64,000 bases of DNA from Paraphysomonas bandaiensis. Taxonomy: Eukaryota; Chrysophyceae. Positions 61,870 to 64,000 of the stretch are shown here, in pieces. The notes below the pieces were generated by a model, which made no database searches, had not been told where the DNA came from, and was given only the letters and a program-made list of their open reading frames with translations. The stretch lies in assembly GCA_965644295.1 (NCBI GenBank), contig CBFFRP010000143.1:160701-224700 (forward strand). Reading direction: 5' to 3'. Within the stretch, counting starts at the first letter, position 1. The number at the start of each line of letters is the position of its first letter. Position numbers and translations under genes: made by a program.

Positions 61870-64000
61870 AGTAGGGAAAAAGATAGGAGTGTGCAGGTTC
61901 AGAAACCCGTGGCTTCCACCTCGAGGGAGGAGGAGGAAGGGCGGTAGTCTCTCTGGATTCGAACCAACGCAGGGGTTGCGGAGGAGAGTCGTTAACTACT
62001 CGAGAATGTCTTCAGGAGGTAGTGAATGAAGGAAATCAAGGAAATCGTGGAGAAGTCTGGATGGGAAGTGGAGACTTGGGCTGCGCTGGAGCTCCAGTCG
62101 GTGGGGGTTTGTCACTTCCGCCAAACTCTAGTTCTGAGCAGAGGGAAGGTTAATTACCAAGGTAGGGAGAGAAAGGAATAAAGGTCAGCAAGGGAGGTGG
62201 GGAGAAACTTAGGGAGAATAAGGAATGGGAGGCCTCTAGGGGGCGAGAGTCTCCCAAAGGGAGGGAGGAGAGGAGTTCCTCGGGGAATTTTGAGAGGGTC
62301 AGGGAGATCGAGGGAGAGATCTCGTAGTTATTCCGACTCCGGGAGAATGAAGAGCAGGAAGATATGAGCGCTCTTCCCTCAAGGAAGAGTATTATGAGCG
62401 GTGGAAGATCGAGAAAGGGACGATCGAGTTGAAGTAGTAGATCTCAGGAGTAGAGAATCAAAAAAAGATCTCGTCGCGAAACTCCAGAAGGTTGAGAGCC
62501 TCTGAGCTAGAGGTGGAAAGTCTGCAGCAAGGGGTGCAGCAGTTAAGGTCGTCGTTGGAGGGGCAGCGTTCGACGGAGGGGACAGGTCCGGAGGAGCACC
62601 GCCATACCGCGACAAAGCAGTATAGGGAGGGCAGAGGAAGCTAGCTCGTCCAGTAGTACCCTCCTGGTTACGTCTAATGACGTTCCTCCATTAGTCGCGA
62701 CACGAGCGCGGTGGAGGTTATATTGAGAAGTGTCGCCTTTACTTTCACAAGAGTGGTGGGAGAGAGGTAGACCACGATCGCCTTCAATCTCAACCAAAAT
62801 GGCGGCTAAGATAGACTTTTATGAGGAGACGTTAACGGGAAAGTTGACGACTGGAAGGATCCGAAGGTGTTACCGTCGGAGGATTTCTATACACGTTCCT
62901 TCGTAAGATGGTGAAGGATCTGAGGCATATGGAGGTAGTGGAACCTTTTCAACATATTCGCGAGTGGGCTCGCGAGTTTCACCTTCCGGAATGTCAGAGA
63001 TGTTATGGACTGGGGTGCGGACCTCAAGTTGAAATTGGAAAAGGAGGAAGGATCCAGCACATGGGAGAGGAAATAAGGTTTGGATCGAAGATTTCAAACG
63101 TTCCCTCCCGAATTGATCTTCCGTTCATGATCAGGCTCGAAGGAACAGATTTCTGACAGAAGGTTCAGCCCATTTTTGAGGAGTTTGTCGGAGGACAAGC
63201 GAATTTGTTGGAGTTATTTGACAGCCTTGCACAAGAGCCGTTACAGCTATTAGGGATGGCTGGAGGCTGTGGGGCCGCACATGACTTATTTGTGGCACGA
63301 CGAGTAGCCCCGAGGATCGATGGGAGGGCGATCCGAGGCAGACCAACAGGATCGGAAGGGGGCCGATCAACGGGAGAGAAAGCGCACGCATTCACCTGCG
63401 AGGAGTTCGCAGGTGGTTCGTCTAGTGCTGGAAAAGCGACAAGAGAGCGAAGAGTAGCTCTCAAACGGATGTGTCCGAAATTCTTGAATTCAGATCGATG
63501 CAATGTGTGTGGTCATAGGGAGTGGCACAAGAGTGCGGGTGTCACTTAAGCAAGCTGGGGCAACTTGGATCAAACGTAAAATGGAGAGAGAGTGTGCAGT
63601 AGCTAAGGATATTTTGTGAAGAGGGCCAACATGCATTTACTAGAGAGGATGGGTCTTAAAACCAAAGCGGTTCATATGGAAAAGGGGCTCAAGGTGAGAG
63701 TCCCATGACGATGTGCATTCTGATGGTATGACTGTTATGGCCGCAAGTCTTTTCTTCATTGCCGTTCATAGCAGTTTGTTGTATGCAATGAACAGGGGGA
63801 AGAAAAGGACATGTAAAGCTCTACTGGATACAGGCATAGGCTAACTTCATCAATGCAGAATGTAGCTGAATGGTTAGTAGATAGTAGTTCTATTCCTATT
63901 CCCGTAAGTAAGAATATCGCTGGGGTTTAAATCAGCAAGTGCTTTGTGTGAGAGGGTGTGTCCCTCAGAGATCTTTACGAGGTAAAGGAACCTCCAGTGT
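61870..64000 (+). mobile_element. Decayed retroelement, gag to protease, running off the window
   Basis: A GC-richer plus-strand region with broken frames. Landmarks: VKDLRHMEVVEPFQHIREW and LPECQRCYGLGCGPQV (about 62908-63030), AGGCGAAHDLFVARRV, then CPKFLNSDRCNVCGHREWHK (63471-63530), a gag-style Cys/His cluster; and ALLDTGIG (63818-63841), the active-site motif of a retroviral-type aspartic protease. Gag then protease order is retained, but stops interrupt it. The superfamily cannot be fixed because reverse transcriptase and integrase would lie beyond the window. Confidence 0.5.

Overview
This window looks like nuclear DNA of a compact, intron-rich unicellular eukaryote. Genes are broken by many short GT-AG introns, mostly 40-60 nt. 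Gene spacing is tight, intergenic DNA is AT-rich, and LTR retrotransposons and foldback elements are scattered through it. A protist outside animals and plants fits best. Hints are an ERp29-tailed protein disulfide isomerase and a giant beta-helix/multi-TM surface protein of a kind I associate with stramenopiles, but the sequence alone does not fix the lineage. All exon models here were assembled by eye from open frames, splice sites and phase, and no transcript evidence was available.

Layout. 0.7-2.0 kb (-): ETF alpha. 2.5-4.7 kb (+): secreted type-B carboxylesterase. 4.7-7.8 kb: gene-poor, with a hAT transposase relic. 7.8-9.4 kb (-): a low-complexity protein with repeated MSVKER motifs, separated by a 408-bp perfect TATG microsatellite from a divergent EF-hand gene (10.2-10.7 kb, +). 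10.7-15.2 kb: mostly non-coding, with a MITE-like element, an AT-rich virus-like ORF cluster, relics and a RING-like fragment. 15.2-19.3 kb (-): a 24-exon gene that joins a PP2A B56 regulatory subunit to an AGC-type protein kinase. 21.0-26.1 kb (-): a 1611-aa chromatin-type protein with an ELM2-SANT region and four copies of a PWWP-like module. 26.7-31.7 kb: foldback elements and unassigned DNA.

31.7-36.4 kb carries a tetraspan protein (-), a PDI (+) and a TruA-type pseudouridine synthase (+). 37.1-41.8 kb (-) carries a sulfotransferase and a 665-aa protein built from two copies of an unknown module. 42.3-48.3 kb (+) is the beta-helix/multi-TM surface protein. 48.7-54.0 kb is a complete, apparently very young Ty1/copia element with 292-bp LTRs that read as identical and a CACAT target duplication. 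55.9-57.8 kb (+) is a scaffold-like protein with four RFxV motifs, and 59.0-59.7 kb (-) is an RFESD-like Rieske protein. The last 3.6 kb holds decayed retroelements.

The genes do not form one pathway. Three proteins point to signalling: the B56-kinase fusion, the RFxV protein (RFxV is the docking motif of OSR1/SPAK-type kinases) and the EF-hand protein. ETF alpha, the Rieske protein, the PDI and the pseudouridine synthase are housekeeping or redox genes. The best candidate for something undescribed is the phosphatase-targeting-subunit/kinase fusion. A recurring ACTGCTGTATA-like motif just upstream of many start codons is a second candidate.
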